Positions 46,678-58,625 of a DNA stretch of 64,000 nucleotides are shown here, piece by piece (the first letter of the stretch is position 1; the number at the start of each line of letters is the position of its first letter). The notes under the pieces were generated by a model. The model was not told the origin of the DNA, did no database searches, and saw nothing but the letters and a program-made list of their open reading frames with translations. Origin of the DNA: Tubulanus polymorphus (taxonomy: Eukaryota; Nemertea; Palaeonemertea; Tubulaniformes; Tubulanidae). The position numbers and the translations under genes are program-made. The stretch covers positions 18,776,485 to 18,840,484 of the forward strand of contig NC_134027.1 of assembly GCF_964204645.1 (NCBI RefSeq). The letters are read 5' to 3'.

Positions 46678-46722
46678 GGTTAGGATTAGGGTTAGGATTA
46701 GGGTTAGGGTTAGGTTTAGTTC
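46678..46722 (+). repeat. short interstitial TTAGGG array
   Basis: Five to six TTAGGG/TTAGGA units (GGTTAGGATTAGGGTTAGGA then TTAGGGTTAGGGTTAGG). Flanked by TTCAAGAATAGGGGACTA, which recurs at 46804. Confidence 0.75.
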
Positions 46723-46868
46723 CCTAATCATCATTAATTACTATATAAATTACTATCATTATATATCATCATTATCAATTACTAATATTATTACTTGGTG
46801 CGATTCAAGAATAGGGGACTATAGCAATCATTAGTATTATTGCAATTAGGCCTATATTGCTCATTTTC

Positions 46869-48158
46869 CACAGGGACTTGTCACGACTGATAATGGATGA
46901 GACCAATGATGGGGGTACCAGTATCCCTGCAACTGTATAATAAAATAACAAGGGTGGCAACAAATTTTCAATCTGACAATGACTTCTCCACTTCAATCGA
47001 CTGTAATTCCAAAAATTCTCAACCGATTCACATGAAATAAGCTTTAATACAACCTAGAAGACTTTCTGCTTCGAACGAGCCTACAACCACCATTCTAGGA
47101 CAATTATCTCACAACGAAATCACCTTTTTTTGACGAGAGATAGCTCAAAATGGAGGTGTACCGATTCTATGGTGGACAGCAAAATGGTCGTTTTTTTCAA
47201 TTCAAACGATGATTTCTATGTGAGATCTTAGAGCCCCAACAAACCATACATTTTTTAAAACTACGCGGTCATACCTGTACGCTTATCTCATTTATTTGTA
47301 TAATCCACGCGATGGGTGAGCTCACAAGCTCAAAATCGAAAATGAGGACGAACACGGCATTCAACTTGTCATCAACTGGGCGGCCATTAATCACGTGATA
47401 TCGTAGTAACGGGCTAAATATTTCACGCGCATTGATTGGCTTAGAGATTTCGAAAAACATTACAAAATTTATTAAAAGTTCTGTTAATTAATAAAATATC
47501 CGTATTATGAAAATATAGTGCAACATTCGTCTGAGGGGTGGTATTATTAGCAAATATTTCCTTTTTTCAAGTCTATAGACGTAGACTTGTCGCGGTTCTA
47601 TTAACATAGCCCGAACCTGCACGTCACGTGATTAATGGCCGCCAGCGCGATAGTGCGAGGTGACTTTTTCGTATATTTGTTCGATTTTGAGCTTGCGAGC
47701 TCACCCATCGCGTGGCTTATACAAATAAATGAGATAAGCGTACAGGTATGACCGCGAAGTTTTAAAAAATGTATGGTTTGTTGGGGTTATCTCTAAGATT
47801 TCACATAGAAATCATCGTTTGAAGTGAAAAATACGACCATTTTGCTGTCCACCATAGAATCGGTACACCTCCAATTTGAGCTATCTCTCGTCAAAAAACG
47901 GTGATTTCGTTGAGAGATAATTGTCCTAGAGTGGTGGTTAAAGGTTCGTTGGAAGCAGAAAGTCTTCTAGGTTGTATTAAAGCTTATTTCATGTGAATCG
48001 GTTGAGAATTTTTGGAATTACAGTCGATTGAAGTGGAGAAGTCATTGTCAGATTGAAAATTTGTTGCCACCCTTGTTTTTTATATTATACAGGGATAGTG
48101 GACCTGGTCATTGATATTGGTTTTATTCATTCACTATCAATTGTGACAAGTCCCTGTG
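46869..48158. mobile_element. 1.29-kb foldback element, ~540-bp arms
   Basis: Left arm 46869-47405 and right arm 47620-48158 are inverted copies, ending CACAGGGACTTGTCAC / GTGACAAGTCCCTGTG. Spacer about 215 bp. No coding capacity beyond chance frames. Probable non-autonomous DNA transposon. Confidence 0.8.
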
Positions 48159-48159
48159 T

Positions 48160-48890
48160 TAGGTATGTTCATGTCCGCGCGGGGCGCCACTATCGATTGT
48201 GACGACCATTATTGATTAGGAAAAGTGTGATGCGCGTTTTTACTACGCGTTTTGACATCGCGTAGTAAAATCATTCATAAAACCTGTCTATCAATGCAAA
48301 TGAGCTAAAATCTTTTGGAATCAACCAATAAGATCGATCTTTATCACTTGGGGGTTGGTTTAGTGTATAAATCTGCATTTTAGTCGAAGAAAATAGAAAT
48401 CGAAATATACCCTTTTTCAAGAGCAAAATTCGTCAGCTTAGGACCCGGAATAAGCGACGAATCATCAGGAATCGGAAGGTTTAGGATCTTAAAATTCAAA
48501 TACTGAAGACCGCATGCTTTTATTTCGTGTCGGGGCTGAGCGATCGCTGCCGGAAAAGTCGATGTCTAAGTTTTGCGTTGAAGCGAGCGATACAAAATGG
48601 CGGCCGGCACTTGTTTTTGAATGACGACGCGCCGCGCTGCTCGTGATGAGATCAATATTCAACAATTATTCATCGGTCTAGCGGTGAATTGTTGTATTTA
48701 TTTTCCGCCCGGATCGCCACTACGCTCCCGTCGGTAAAGCGGCTGATGAAAGAGGGAGGCGTCTAATGGGATGAATTGAGGCTTGTGACGGGCAAAAATA
48801 GAGGCGCGTGATGGGACAATGAGGCTCCCGAGGGGATTTTCCAAAAGCAGCAAAATTGAAATATATATAAAATATTGTTGAAATTTAGCT
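48160..48890 (+). repeat. direct duplication, copy 2
   Basis: Begins TAGGTATGTTCATG immediately after the foldback element. Carries a 20-bp local insertion (CGTCAGCTTAGGACCCGG) and an extra TACTACGCGTTTT compared with copy 1. Confidence 0.8.
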
Positions 48891-48894
48891 CAAA

Positions 48895-50380
48895 ACAAAA
48901 CAAATGGATTATTATTTAGTTATTATTAGTAGTATTATTACTATTGCTTGGTTTATGTTTCTAAACTGATTGATTTTATTATGATATCATGAATATATTT
49001 CAAATTTCAGCGTTTTGAGCTAGGCCAAGCCTAATTTTCTGCTTTTCTTAACTAAAATTCATTTAGCAAATAATATATAAAATTGGTATATTTAAATCAA
49101 TTTGCAATAGGAGCCTATGGCTATAGACCTAACTGACAGGCCTTGATAATCATGTTTATTCATTTCAAAAATTATGTAGTGAAAAAAATAATTTCATTTG
49201 AAATCATATCAATATTTCTCAATATTTCACATTTTTTCTTGCCGTTACCATGGAAACCTAATAATAATAATCTATATAATAATAGATATTCCTAGATAAA
49301 CTTAGGGTAAACATAAACTATTGATAACTAGTTATTCTATCCCCTTTCTACATCATAACTTTTGATCAAACATCGATATTTTCATTATTTTACCATTTTT
49401 CGGCTGGTTTCCATGGAAACCATAGACATTTGGAATCAGATAAAAATTTTGGGTCTTTCAACTGTCACCTGAAAGTGCTATGAGTGTATTGCTCTTTAAA
49501 TTTCTAGTCTATCTCTTTTAGTTTAAGAGATATTGAAGTTTGTTTGAAATATTGCCTTCTTAGATCACAGTTTTGTGTATTGAAACATGAAGACACTTTT
49601 CGCTCAAATTTTCAAACTTCAATTTGCGATATCTCGAAAACTACTGAAGATAATTCAAAAAGCATATTGTTATTTGAGCCCTCCCCATTCCAACAAGCTT
49701 TCTTTCAGTAAGATTGGAGCTATTTGAATTTTTTATGGATATAGCTACCTGTGTCATTTTCGGAGAGAATGACCCGAGGCCCAGTGTCGAAAGAAAGCGA
49801 ACGAAATCTACATTTGTCAATACTGACCTGATACTCGTTTTTAAACATTCTGAAGTAAGTAGTAACCTATGTTTGTTTCGCGTTCAGAGAGGCCTTAAAT
49901 TGTAAATTGTTTGAAATTTGGTCGTCTTATGGCGCCCTCTCAACATATTTTCAAATTCAATTCAACATAGGACAATAGCGGCTAGCTCCAAGAATATCCA
50001 AGTCAGGTTACCTTTTCAATTCAATTCAAAATATATTGTATCCGTATAATTACAAAATCAGGACACTCGGACAGACACGGCAATCATTATGAGTTTTCCG
50101 ATTTGCTCGGCTACCCGTACTGGCGGTGTAGTCTAGATAGGCCAATGAAAACTCCGGTTAGCTGAACAACCCCTTTTTACGGGGATGCGGTATGATGTCA
50201 AGCGGTTGGGTGTTTTAGTGCTTACAACGATGCTTTTTACTCAAGTTCATGTGGTACATGGTGGTTCAAAAAAGAGTTTCATAATAGAGAAGTGGTTGCT
50301 ACGCTACAATGGATTTGTTTCAAATGTGATAGTGTAAATTGCGCTAGTTTCACTTTCCATAGTTTTGACTAGATCATCTT
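48895..50380. other. no gene seen
   Basis: AT-rich DNA with no splice-supported frame and no repeat ends that I can define. Confidence 0.4.
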
Positions 50381-50387
50381 CTAATTA

Positions 50388-50811
50388 GGGGCCGTCCATT
50401 AATTACGTACGCCTCGTTGGGGGAGGGGGTCTTAATAAATTGCATACATGTGCGTACAGAGGGGGTCTAATTCTGATGCGTTCGGTACGACACCATAAAC
50501 AAATCGTTAGTATTCCCTGTATACGTCATACATTGTCTATTACCCATATTGTACACTGGACTCATCCCAGTTCAAGTACTCGCGACTTTCAGTACAAACG
50601 TAATGAAAGTAGGTCCAATCAATAAAAATAATAGCCTTTCCTCGAGTCTTTCTTTATCTGTTAGACACACTCTGGGGGGGGGGGGGCGGGTAAATTTGAA
50701 GGTCAGTACGTGCGCAAAGGGGAGGGGGTAAATTATTTGCGTAAAAGTGTGTACAAGGGGGAGGAGGTCTGATTTTACCAACAATAATGCGTGTAATAAA
50801 TGGACGACCCC
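50388..50811. mobile_element. PIF/Harbinger-like MITE, 424 bp
   Basis: GGGGCCGTCCATTAATTACG at the left and (inverse) GGGGTCGTCCATTTATTACA at the right, flanked by TTA on both sides (50385-50387, 50812-50814). A 3-bp TTA duplication fits PIF/Harbinger. Interior contains a G13 tract at about 50676-50688. Confidence 0.65.
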
Positions 50812-51445
50812 TTACTATTTTCCATTGACGGAATGCTCAATTGACTCTATCAACCCAATATTGCAACAGTTCTCTATTCGCTTAAGTAGTCCGATAAGCC
50901 GGAAAGGTTCTACTGAAGCAAGCCGTAGGCGTTTGTCTAAGATTAATGTCAGTGAATTGTTAGGGACGGGTGAACAAGACCGCTGAATTCTCAACTGTTC
51001 TTGAATACGCCAAACCGGACATCATCTGTGGTGGGAGTCGTGGCTTCACACCAACGTTAAATCAGGTGAAGTCTTCCCACCCAAGTATACGATTTTCTGC
51101 AAGGATCGAAGTTCTCTCGGGGAAGGCGTCTTCACACTAGTTCACAACAGCCTATTAACTTCAAGCGAAATCCCAGACTTCCAGGCGGAATCAGAATTAC
51201 TATGGGTAAAAGTTGCCATCGACAAAAGCAAGAACCTAAATGTCGGATGGTTCTACATGCCCAAAGATGCCAGGAGGATGTCAGGGAACTCGCGTCAAAC
51301 CTCCACCAACTGAACGCTACACCGAATTACAAACAAATATACTCCTAGCAGGTGACTTTAACTGCCCAGACATTGATTGGGATAACAACACATCGTCAGC
51401 CCCGGAGCCAATTTAGTCCAACAAAATCTAGTTGATGCAGCTATG

Positions 51446-52462
51446 TAGTTTAGGTTTGTATAATGGTCATATTTCTGACAGTTCTACTGCTCATGCTCAA
51501 TCCAGGAAGAAAGACACTCTAAATATTTGGATGGATATATAAAAGCTGTGGGTACTGGAGTGTGTAATGGGTAGCGTAGTGTGATCTGTGTGCATTTGTG
51601 GCCAGCACACAGATCACATTGTTCAATGGGGTTTGATCCAGGACTCGCAACACGGAAGTAACGTGTAATAAATGATGACTTGAATTGCATGACTACCTAC
51701 CACCCCTCATTATTGTCGGAAAACTAAACGTTCGGCACTGACTAAAGATTAGTAATAACATTTTAGAAATGGCCAATATTTTAACTTAGGTTCTATCTCA
51801 TTTTTATTTTACAATTGCGATTGGTATAATTTTTTCTAAAACGGCCGTTAAGGCTTCATGTTTCGTCTGCAATTCACTGCAAATAGTTACGCAACTACGC
51901 AAATTTCAGTGTTTTTGGCAGCTGTACACTCAATCGGCACCGTTCGTGACTAGCTTCACCGCGGAATTATCATTAATTAACATCGCCATATCACATCATC
52001 AACTTATATTGTGCCTTAAAACCCTAACAGCCGTAATAATTGAAATGCACACACGATTTCTATCATTGAAAATTGAGAGAGTGGCTATGTTTGTGTTTGC
52101 TGCTTCGCGTAAATCCTGCGCGGTGGCGCAACCGCGCGGAGTGGGGCCGATACGTCTAGTGTATAATTGCTCATGTGTGAAATTGTATGAAATCTGCTGA
52201 TCTGGTGATCTGTGTGTATTGAATTTGGCAGTTGGTGTACTGACGTTGTGGCTCTTACATGATTTTAATACTCTCAAATGTTCTGCAAGTTATTTGTTAT
52301 TATTCGAATTTCTGGTTATTATTATAATATTTGTGTACTAATTTTGTGTTGTTTCTTGTCTTTAGAAACGGCATCGATGATAAATGATGGCAATAAATGT
52401 AAAGATGTCAGTTTAACATTGAGTGTTTTTCGACGTTCGCAAATTCGTGTTCGGAGTCTACA
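51446..52462 (+). mobile_element. 1017-bp insertion in the LINE, 7-bp target duplication
   Basis: The LINE frame reads ...LVDAA up to 51445 and resumes at 52463. The break is flanked by AGCTATG (51439-51445) and AGCTACG (52463-52469), one base apart from identical. The insert contains the 658-bp dispersed repeat (51502-52159) plus 300 bp of AT-rich DNA with a splice-acceptor-like TTGTCTTTAG near 52366. No transposase. Confidence 0.6.
51502..52159 (+). repeat. 670-bp dispersed element, copy 2 (658 bp)
   Basis: Starts CCAGGAAGAAAGACAC and ends GGGGCCGATACGTCTAG followed by T. Same 13-bp hairpin (51581-51593/51605-51617). The terminal hairpin upstream of CTAG resembles a Helitron 3' end, but the 5' end lacks TC, so the class is uncertain. 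Confidence 0.7.
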
Positions 52463-53252
52463 AGCTACGACAGCCCAACTCACCCAAATCCAGAAGGAAC
52501 CTACAAGAGAGAACGCAATCTTAGACTTAGTATTCACATCCAACCTAACCCTTGTTAAAAACTCAACCGTTATACCAGGGATATCGGACAACAGCATTGT
52601 CATCACGGACTTTAATATCAAACCAAATCGAATCCGACGGAAGCCACTCAAACTTTTCCAGTTCGGTCCAAGTCCAGTATAGCGTGAAATAGTTCCCCGC
52701 TCAAAGATACATTTAAAAAAGGAGTAATTCGGCTGTGCACTCAGTCTTCCACCAACATACCGACAAACCGACATACTCATAGTCCCTCGATCCAGCCACG
52801 GGTAATCCACGGAAAAACACTGTCCCTCGATCCTAGCCACTCTATATAATGGTATTCCACGCAAACACCCAGCGCCTCGATCCTCTAGCCACTTTATAAA
52901 AGAGTTGAAACCACGAACTGGAATTGTATTATACCTATATATAGAATTCCTTATATAGAATACCAATAGACCTATATATTATAATCCAAGGCTTTACAGC
53001 ACTTCGATGACCGCATTGTACTTGTCACGTGATTTTAGTAACAGCGGAAGTTTCGTTCCCTTACATCGTTCATTTACGTGCAAGTCGCGGTAGGAGCTGC
53101 TTGGTAGATTTTGTTAGATCTTGGCAGAATCATAACGTGTCGTAAGTTTTACCTATAATTAATTATCATTCTGTTGTCTTCACATTCCGTTTAATAACTC
53201 GTCGTGTATCATGTACGCATTTCCAGTAAGATTTACAGCTAACATCTATGGC

Positions 53253-54604
53253 ATGGAAATACTGTCAAAATTAAAATAGCATTTTTGATGCGTCAATCGA
53301 CGCGTCAAACGACGCATCAAACGATGCGTCAAATTCTTATCTCATTTCATAATGCATTTGATAAAGATCTATATGGTCCAGATGGTTTGGGTTAAGGTTA
53401 GTTTGAGGGCTATGTGTAGGTAAAACATTCCACCTGTATTTGGCTGTCTCGAGCAGTATCACTGTGCTAGCGCTTGCAGGCCTGAGTTCGAATACTGTTC
53501 TTTTCTCTATGTTGTATTTTTTCTACAGATTTTTTGAGTCGAGGGATAAGTGTGGGATTCTAATCAGAGCAAATTACTATGGACAAAATAGTGCCCATAT
53601 ATAACAGGAATAATGCCCCGTCGCTGATCCCTGTACCCAAAAACTGACCTGATCAGAATCAAGATGACCGCCTGCCGAAATCAGCAATTTTTACTCATTA
53701 TTTTTCAATTTTCAAGGGAAATTTTGCAGCCATGCTTTGATTAATCAATCATTCTTATATTTGTATCTACCAAGTGCCCATCAGCTTATGAAATGGGTCT
53801 GTCGGACACAAGTCGGCTGTGTGTTACCTTTTTTGTTCCCAAAAAGGTCACCTTTTTTGTTCCCAAAAAGGTCGACTGATTTTGGCTTCACCTTTTCGCT
53901 CTATACGAACCTTATCAGACACTACGTTTCGTGGTGTAATCCATGCAAGAATTCAGAGACCTTCATCCATTCCTTGCAAAGGTTTGATTCCCTACCGCTA
54001 ACATAAACCCTTCAATGGTCAACCCTTCGATGGTCTAGTTATTGCCCAGGTTTCTTTAGACAGGTTGCTGCTACTAAGCGGCCACCAGTCTGTAATGTAT
54101 ATTATGTAACAATAACACATTGAATTGTAAAATCTGCCGCGAAACGAAGAGCTTTCGAAGCAGCGGCTGATCTAGGAACTGCGAGACCCGAGGGACCAGG
54201 GCCGCTTCCCCTCAAAGTTCCGAGCGTTTATCTCTTATTTCCCGAATACTGTCGAGCCCGGCTTGAGAGTTGTGTTGCAATAATCTACTCATTTCCTCTT
54301 GTATTAGTTCTAAAATGCAGGAAATTGCACAATTATGCACATCGAAATACATATCAGTCTGAAGATAACCCCCAGATCCCCCACCCTCCGTTCGCGCCTA
54401 ATACAAGACAGTCCCTAGAGATCCTCCCCTGCGAAGGACAGACAGAGCAACCAGAAGAGAAAAAAAACAATAGATGCTTATAAAATGTATAATGAAATAA
54501 GATTAAATTTTGAATAAAGTGAATATGACGCGTCGTTTGACACGTCGTTTGACGCGTCGATTGACACGTCAAAAATGCTTTTTTAATTTTGACAGTATTT
54601 CCAT
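53253..54604. repeat. internal 84-bp inverted repeat with 12-bp GACGCGTCAAAC tandem
   Basis: 53253-53336 and 54521-54604 are inverted copies starting ATGGAAATACTGTCAAAATT. Each contains 3-4 units of a (G)ACGCGTCAAAC 12-mer. Part of the arms of the 2.49-kb transposon, or a foldback nested in it. Confidence 0.75.
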
Positions 54605-54959
54605 CAGTTGTTGAATATTATTAATCATTGAATATTTTCGAAGTTTTGTCGGGTTGAGTAATATACTTTTGCCAGCTAATCCCGTCGTATTTGTATGCGT
54701 TCTGGGATTAAATACGTTTCCAGCGGTGTGTATAAATCATTCGTTCATACTGAACATTTTCAACTGAATGTCCATATTCTGGCCAGTGATATGTCGCTCG
54801 ATCGTTATTTGGTCAAATTTGGTCATATTTATTAGCTAGCCTACCACTGATATCGGTTTCGGAGAACTTCCATTTCCGGTTAGGTTTTTTCGTAGGGAAT
54901 TTCGGAGCATTTCAGCTCCAACCTATTACTGTACTTGGTATTTATATAAGGGTAATCCA

Positions 54960-55045
54960 CGCCTGGGTTTGTCGGTATGTCGGTTCGTCGGTTTGTTGGT
55001 ATGTCGGTTTGTCGGTATGTCGGTTCGTCGGTTTGTCGGTATGTC
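54960..55045 (+). repeat. GTCGGT-based minisatellite
   Basis: About ten 8-base units alternating GTCGGTAT, GTCGGTTC and GTCGGTTT. The reverse motif occurs at 52753-52775 in the opposite arm. Confidence 0.75.
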
Positions 55046-56571
55046 CGCACGTAATGTCGTAAGATTCAATCAGTCCTATATTGGCAGATTAATTACAAAT
55101 ACCAGTCCGATGTGATAAGTCTCTGCTTGAGTTATTTAATGCTATAATGGACTTGAGTTTCCAGTTCCACAAAGCTGACTGGAACCAGCTGAAAGAAGAC
55201 TAAAATCTCAGATCTCTGATAAGATTCAACTGGATATTAACCAAGGCGAGGATGCTGAAACTCTATGGACCCGATTCAAAACCACTATCTCCTGAGCTCG
55301 ATAAATACCAACATACCTAACAGATAAGCCGTCAAATCAGAAACGTACCGTGGTTTAACTCATCAATCCGGAAGAAGATGAAACGTAAATGCAGGCTATA
55401 TTCCCAAGCCAAGAGGACTGGAAACTGGAAGAATTATCGTCAACACCAGAAAGTTGTCTGCAGGGAAATACGGGAGACTGAGTGGAGATATCTAAATTCA
55501 ACGATCGGAGAGAGCTTAGCACAAAATAACACTTAACCGTTCTGGCCGTATATCAAGCGGAAAACACAAGACAACATAGGGGCAGCCCCACTTCGCAGAG
55601 GCTCGGAACACGTGAGCGATGCGAAAGGTAAAGCCGAGCTAACCGCTAAGCAATTCAAATCGGTCTTTGATAATGACAAATCCCCACCACCAGTTATCCA
55701 ACCTCAATAAGAAGAGATCTCACAAATAACAGGAGACAACAAAGACGTCACCAAGCTGCTGAAAAACATAAAGGTAAGCGGCCCAGACGGTATACCAAAT
55801 CTTGTGCTACGGAATTGTGCTGATGAATTAGCACCAGTACATCTACCAACGCTCACTGGACACTGGTACCCTACCCCACGATAGGCGAACCGCCACCGTA
55901 TCGAGTATCTTCAAAAGCGGAGACAAGCACGACTCCGGGAACTAAAGGCCGGTATCTTTTACAGTAGTCACCTGTAAGTTCCTCGAACATATCATATATC
56001 GACATATCATGTGTCACCTAGAAGCCAATAACATCTTAACCCTTCTCAACCATGGTTTCAGAGCAGGTTTCTCGTGCGTAACCCAACTCCTCGCGATCGT
56101 CAAGTAATGGTGGATGAGCTTCAATGCAAAGAAGTGTCAGATTCTGTCCATACAGAATAAGCGCAGCTATCACTTCACTATCAGCAACTCTATCTTCAAA
56201 CAGATTACCAGCTCACTGTACCTTGGCGTCCAGATTACTGATAACTCAAATGGCATACCCATACTAACAAAATCACTAGTAGAGCCAATTCCACATTAGG
56301 ATTACTCCGCCGTAATCTAAGAAGGTTTCCACAGGAACAGAAACGTACAGCCTACATTGCTTTGGTTCGCTTAATTTTCGAATACGGATCCGTTATATGG
56401 GACCCATACATGAAATCGGACATTGAGCAGTTGGAAAGAGTCCAACGGAGCGCAGCCAGGTTCATCCTCAACGTCTACCGCTCTAGAACACCGTGATTGA
56501 TGCACGACCGAAATGTTGGCAACCCTTGACCTGCCAAGCCAAGCTACACGGCGGAGGAACCAGCGCCTATA

Positions 56572-58625
56572 TTGATTCAATTTCTACGAGTTCTGTTGTA
56601 AATCCATACGATTTCAGTTCGTTGCGTAGCTTTTATGTTTCTGTTAGAAATTCCCTCATCACATTGAAACAAATGAATTATATGTCAGAAATTTGGAGCA
56701 GTGATTTGTTATTTTAAGTTACTAGGCGTATCCCAGTTGATAAACGTTCTAAATGGAATGATTTTGTACGTCGAATTTCTAGAACTACTTATCCCACTCT
56801 ATTTGATTTCAAGATTCTGTCGAGGCAGATTTTGGACCATTCTCGTTGCAAAATAAACCTAGGAAATCTAGTAATCCTGTGAATGTCGTTAATGGTCCAC
56901 GGAGACCACATGTATTTAATTCCAGAGCATGAACCTATAAAATGTATCGTTTGTTCGGATAGCCATTCTTTGAATAATTGCAAGGCTTATCAAGATAAGT
57001 CTGTCATTGATCGATTCACAATTGTGAAAAAAGTATCGTTTATGTATCAATTGTTTGAAAACAGGTCATTTTCTTGCTGCCTGTGCTTTGCTATACGGTG
57101 CAGAGAGGCAGCTTGCGGAAAATGCACCATACCGTGTTACATCTTCCGTCCTAGAGTAGTCAGATTCCAAATAGATCCATGTTGAATATTCCGTCGTCTG
57201 ATAAATCGCGTCAAAATTAGTCCTTAGAACGTGGTGATTCTGCAATTATCCAAAATGCAATTTCAACTGAAACTTATTGTAACAATGTGTTTTTCAGGTG
57301 TTGCCGGTCACAGTTCAGGGAAAAAAAATGGACGTCGTATTGCCACACATGCTTTGTTAGACTTCGGTAGCGATGTTACCTTAATTCATGAAGATTTGGC
57401 TGATGAGCTTGGGTTACCAGGTGAAAAACAATTATTTACAACAAGTACCCTCAATTTTAGTGTTGCACGTATATCTAGGTGTGTTACTTTTGCCGTTCGT
57501 GGCAATGATCCAGATTCGAAAGATGTTAACATTTCGCGAGCCTAGACTACTCATAACAATATAAATTGTCCCGCTCAGACGTTTTCTGAGGTTTTTCTCA
57601 ATAATCTATCACATTTGAATGGTTTGTCCTTTACGGACTATTCGCCTTGTCAGGTTAAGATTCTAATTGGTGCAAATGTGCCTCAAGTGCACGTCCAATT
57701 AGAGGTTAGGGAAGGCACCTCCCAGCAGCCTGCAGCAATAAAAACCAGACTCGGTTGGTGTTTGTTTGGACTTTAGATTTTAGCGAGTTACCAATTGAAC
57801 GTACTTTAGGAATTAAGTGGAATGCTCAACAGATTGATTGTTTCGTTTATAGACCGGCAATTAAACCTGTCACACCTACCAAGCGAGGGATTTTAAGCGC
57901 TGTATGTTCTGTGTTTGATCCTTTGGGATTTTTATCTCCATTTACGCTAAAGGCTAAATGTTTGATTCAGAATATGTGGCATTGTGGTTTAGGTTAGGAT
58001 AAAAAGATATCCGGTGATCTTTTTGAAACTTGATGCGCGTGGGCAAGACGAGTTGCTATTATTATACGATTTGAGAATCGCTCGACATCATTTGTTCTTG
58101 TCGCCTTCTGCCGAAACGTAGCAGCTAAATCTGTTCTGTGATGCATCGGAACGAGCATTCGGCTGTGTTTGGTTATTTGTGTTATAACACGGGTGAGCTT
58201 TTTTCCTGTTCATTTCTTGCTTCTAAAACGCATCTTGCTCCCGTTAAACATCCTTGAGATCCGTGATGTTGTTTATTGGACCGATTCTCAGACTGTTATA
58301 CGGTATATATACAATGAAAAGAAGCGTTTAAAGACATTTGTTGCGAATCGTGTGAGCAAAATTCGTGAAAATTCATCACCTAAGCAGTGGAAGTACGTTT
58401 CTTCAAATTCAAATCCCGCTGATGATTGTGCCCGCGGACTTTCTGCGGCCACCTTAACATCATCTCATAGATGGTTCAATGGCCCAGAATTTCTGCAACT
58501 AGCTGAAACTAGTTGGTCACCTGAACCTAATGTTGGTTCTATATCTTATCTAGATGAACATATAAAAGTTGCAACAACCGTGAATCGAACTTTAGGGTCT
58601 TTTGACTGTGAGGCCGCTATTGATC
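56572..58625 (+). pseudogene. BEL/Pao relic A: gag, protease, RNase H (internal deletion)
   Basis: Gag-like sequence from 56572 (SLRSFYVSVRNSLITLKQM, KWNDFVRRISRTTYPTLFDF), then a zinc motif KCIVCSDSHSLNNCK (about 56940). A DUF1758-type protease follows with ALLDFGSDVTLIHEDLADEL (57349-57408) and then ILIGANVPQVHVQLEV (57665-57710). Most of the reverse transcriptase is missing: at about 57775 the sequence jumps to LGIKWN and FDPLGFLSPFTLKAK. RNase H follows (VVYWTDSQTVIRYIYNEKKR, NSNPADDCARGLSAATL; 58265-58460). Many stops and shifts. Distinct in sequence from the 34-40 kb element, so another BEL family. Confidence 0.75.

Larger units (their letters stand above)
52666..55157. mobile_element. 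2.49-kb long-TIR DNA transposon, 10-bp target duplication
   Basis: TTTCCAGTTC at 52656-52665 and 55158-55167 flanks the insert, which splits the LINE frame. Ends are inverted: TCCAAGTCCAGTATAGC at the left, ACTCAAGTCCATTATAGC read inward from the right. Both arms then carry GACATACCGACAAACCGAC-type repeats and an 84-bp inverted block (53253-53336/54521-54604). A 9-10-bp duplication with long TIRs fits a Mutator-like (MULE) non-autonomous element. No transposase frame; the interior (53340-54520) is unremarkable except for a short direct repeat at 53830-53870. Confidence 0.65.
50970..56571 (+). mobile_element. decayed non-LTR retrotransposon (CR1/jockey-like LINE) with two later insertions
   Basis: Endonuclease fragments: KPDIICG (about 51010), SLGEGVFTLVHNSLL, AESELLWVKVAIDKSKNLNV, then the catalytic-type AGDFNCPDIDW (51348-51385). 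After an insertion come KEPTRENAILDLVFTSN and VIPGISDNSIVITDF (52496-52612). After a second insertion come the linker (KKMKRKCRLYSQAKRTGNWK, 55373-55440) and reverse transcriptase: KVSGPDGIPNLVLRNCADEL (55775), KFLEHIIYRHIMCHLEANNI, NHGFRAG, WMSFNAKKCQIL, and the end LLRRNLRRFPQEQKRTAY, FEYGSVIWDPYM, LERVQRSAARF. It ends near 56571 against BEL relic A. No catalytic FADD-type box is readable and the frame is broken many times. Confidence 0.8.

Noticed and set aside
53430-53510. tRNA-like A and B boxes (TGGCTGTCTCGAGCAGT, GAGTTCGAATACTG)
   Set aside because: No clover-leaf can be drawn with a matching acceptor stem; at most a tRNA-derived SINE trace inside the 2.49-kb transposon.
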